This document shows positions 6,452 through 6,545 of a stretch of DNA of 6,545 bases, piece after piece. The first letter of the stretch is position 1. Each line of letters opens with the position of its first letter. The stretch is taken from contig PFLI01000002.1 of the NCBI GenBank assembly GCA_002785065.1, positions 1-6,545 on the forward strand, given 5' to 3'. Origin of the DNA: Candidatus Roizmanbacteria bacterium CG_4_10_14_0_8_um_filter_33_9. Its GTDB lineage: Bacteria; Patescibacteriota; Microgenomatia; UBA1406; GWC2-37-13. Below the pieces are notes generated by a model, which saw nothing but the letters and a program-made list of their open reading frames with translations, searched no databases and was not told the DNA's origin. Position numbers and translations under genes: made by a program.

Positions 6452-6545
6452 TTATCTTTTATTTAATTCATTAGACAACGCAGCAGATTCATCACCCATT
6501 TTAATTACAGCATTCCATAAACTTATATCATCGCCGGACGCACGT
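6452..6545 (-). CDS. 3' end of an unidentified convergent gene (partial)
   Basis: Read from the right edge on the minus strand, one frame is open for 30 codons. It ends in TAA (complement of 6452-6454) and contains GDDISLWNAVIKMGDES and AALSNELNKR. The composition is protein-like and this end has more G+C than the neighbouring DNA, which supports real coding sequence. The gene begins beyond the window, so its product cannot be named. Just before the stop, an AAAA run precedes a continuation in the -1 frame, so the true end could be 6399 if the sequence lost one base or the ribosome shifts frame. The gene converges on the defence operon and is probably not part of it. Confidence 0.5.
   Translation of the reverse strand, partial: RASGDDISLWNAVIKMGDESAALSNELNKR

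Overview
This is an AT-rich bacterial (or less likely archaeal) window. Four genes on the + strand, read with the standard genetic code, fill almost all of it and look like a DNA-centred defence locus. I see no phage structural genes, transposase, integrase, tRNA or CRISPR array. The host cannot be named from the sequence. The low G+C, A-rich codons and mostly poor Shine-Dalgarno sites would fit several groups, including Bacteroidota, Bacillota or candidate-phylum bacteria.

Layout. Bases 1-195 form a leader with two adjacent two-tier stem-loops (21-65 and 73-107), a possible -10 box and a ribosome binding site. It may also hold the last 19 codons of an upstream gene. The genes follow. (1) 196-1110 encodes a PD-(D/E)XK nuclease-like domain fused to a DUF5655 domain. 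(2) 1115-2293 encodes an adenine-specific DNA methyltransferase closely resembling M.EcoRI. (3) 2290-3459 encodes a DUF262 protein (DGQQR motif) with a C-terminal HNH nuclease. It overlaps the methyltransferase stop codon by 4 bp. (4) After a 64-bp gap with two small inverted repeats, 3524-6373 encodes a 949-residue PHP phosphoesterase fused to an SMC/RecF-like ABC ATPase of the TrlF/Ppl type. The last ~170 bases hold the 3' end of an unidentified gene on the opposite strand, converging on the operon.

How the genes may work together (inference). The methyltransferase would mark host DNA at an EcoRI-like site. No EcoRI-like restriction enzyme is present, so the tightly coupled DUF262-HNH protein is the best candidate effector. 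It would cut either unmodified DNA or, as in GmrSD and SspE, DNA chosen by its modification state. The DUF5655 nuclease-like protein could be a second effector or a specificity factor. The PHP-ATPase resembles a stand-alone anti-phage protein type and may be a partner or an adjacent independent system. Genes 2-3 are less AT-rich than genes 1 and 4, which suggests the locus was assembled from parts of different origin.
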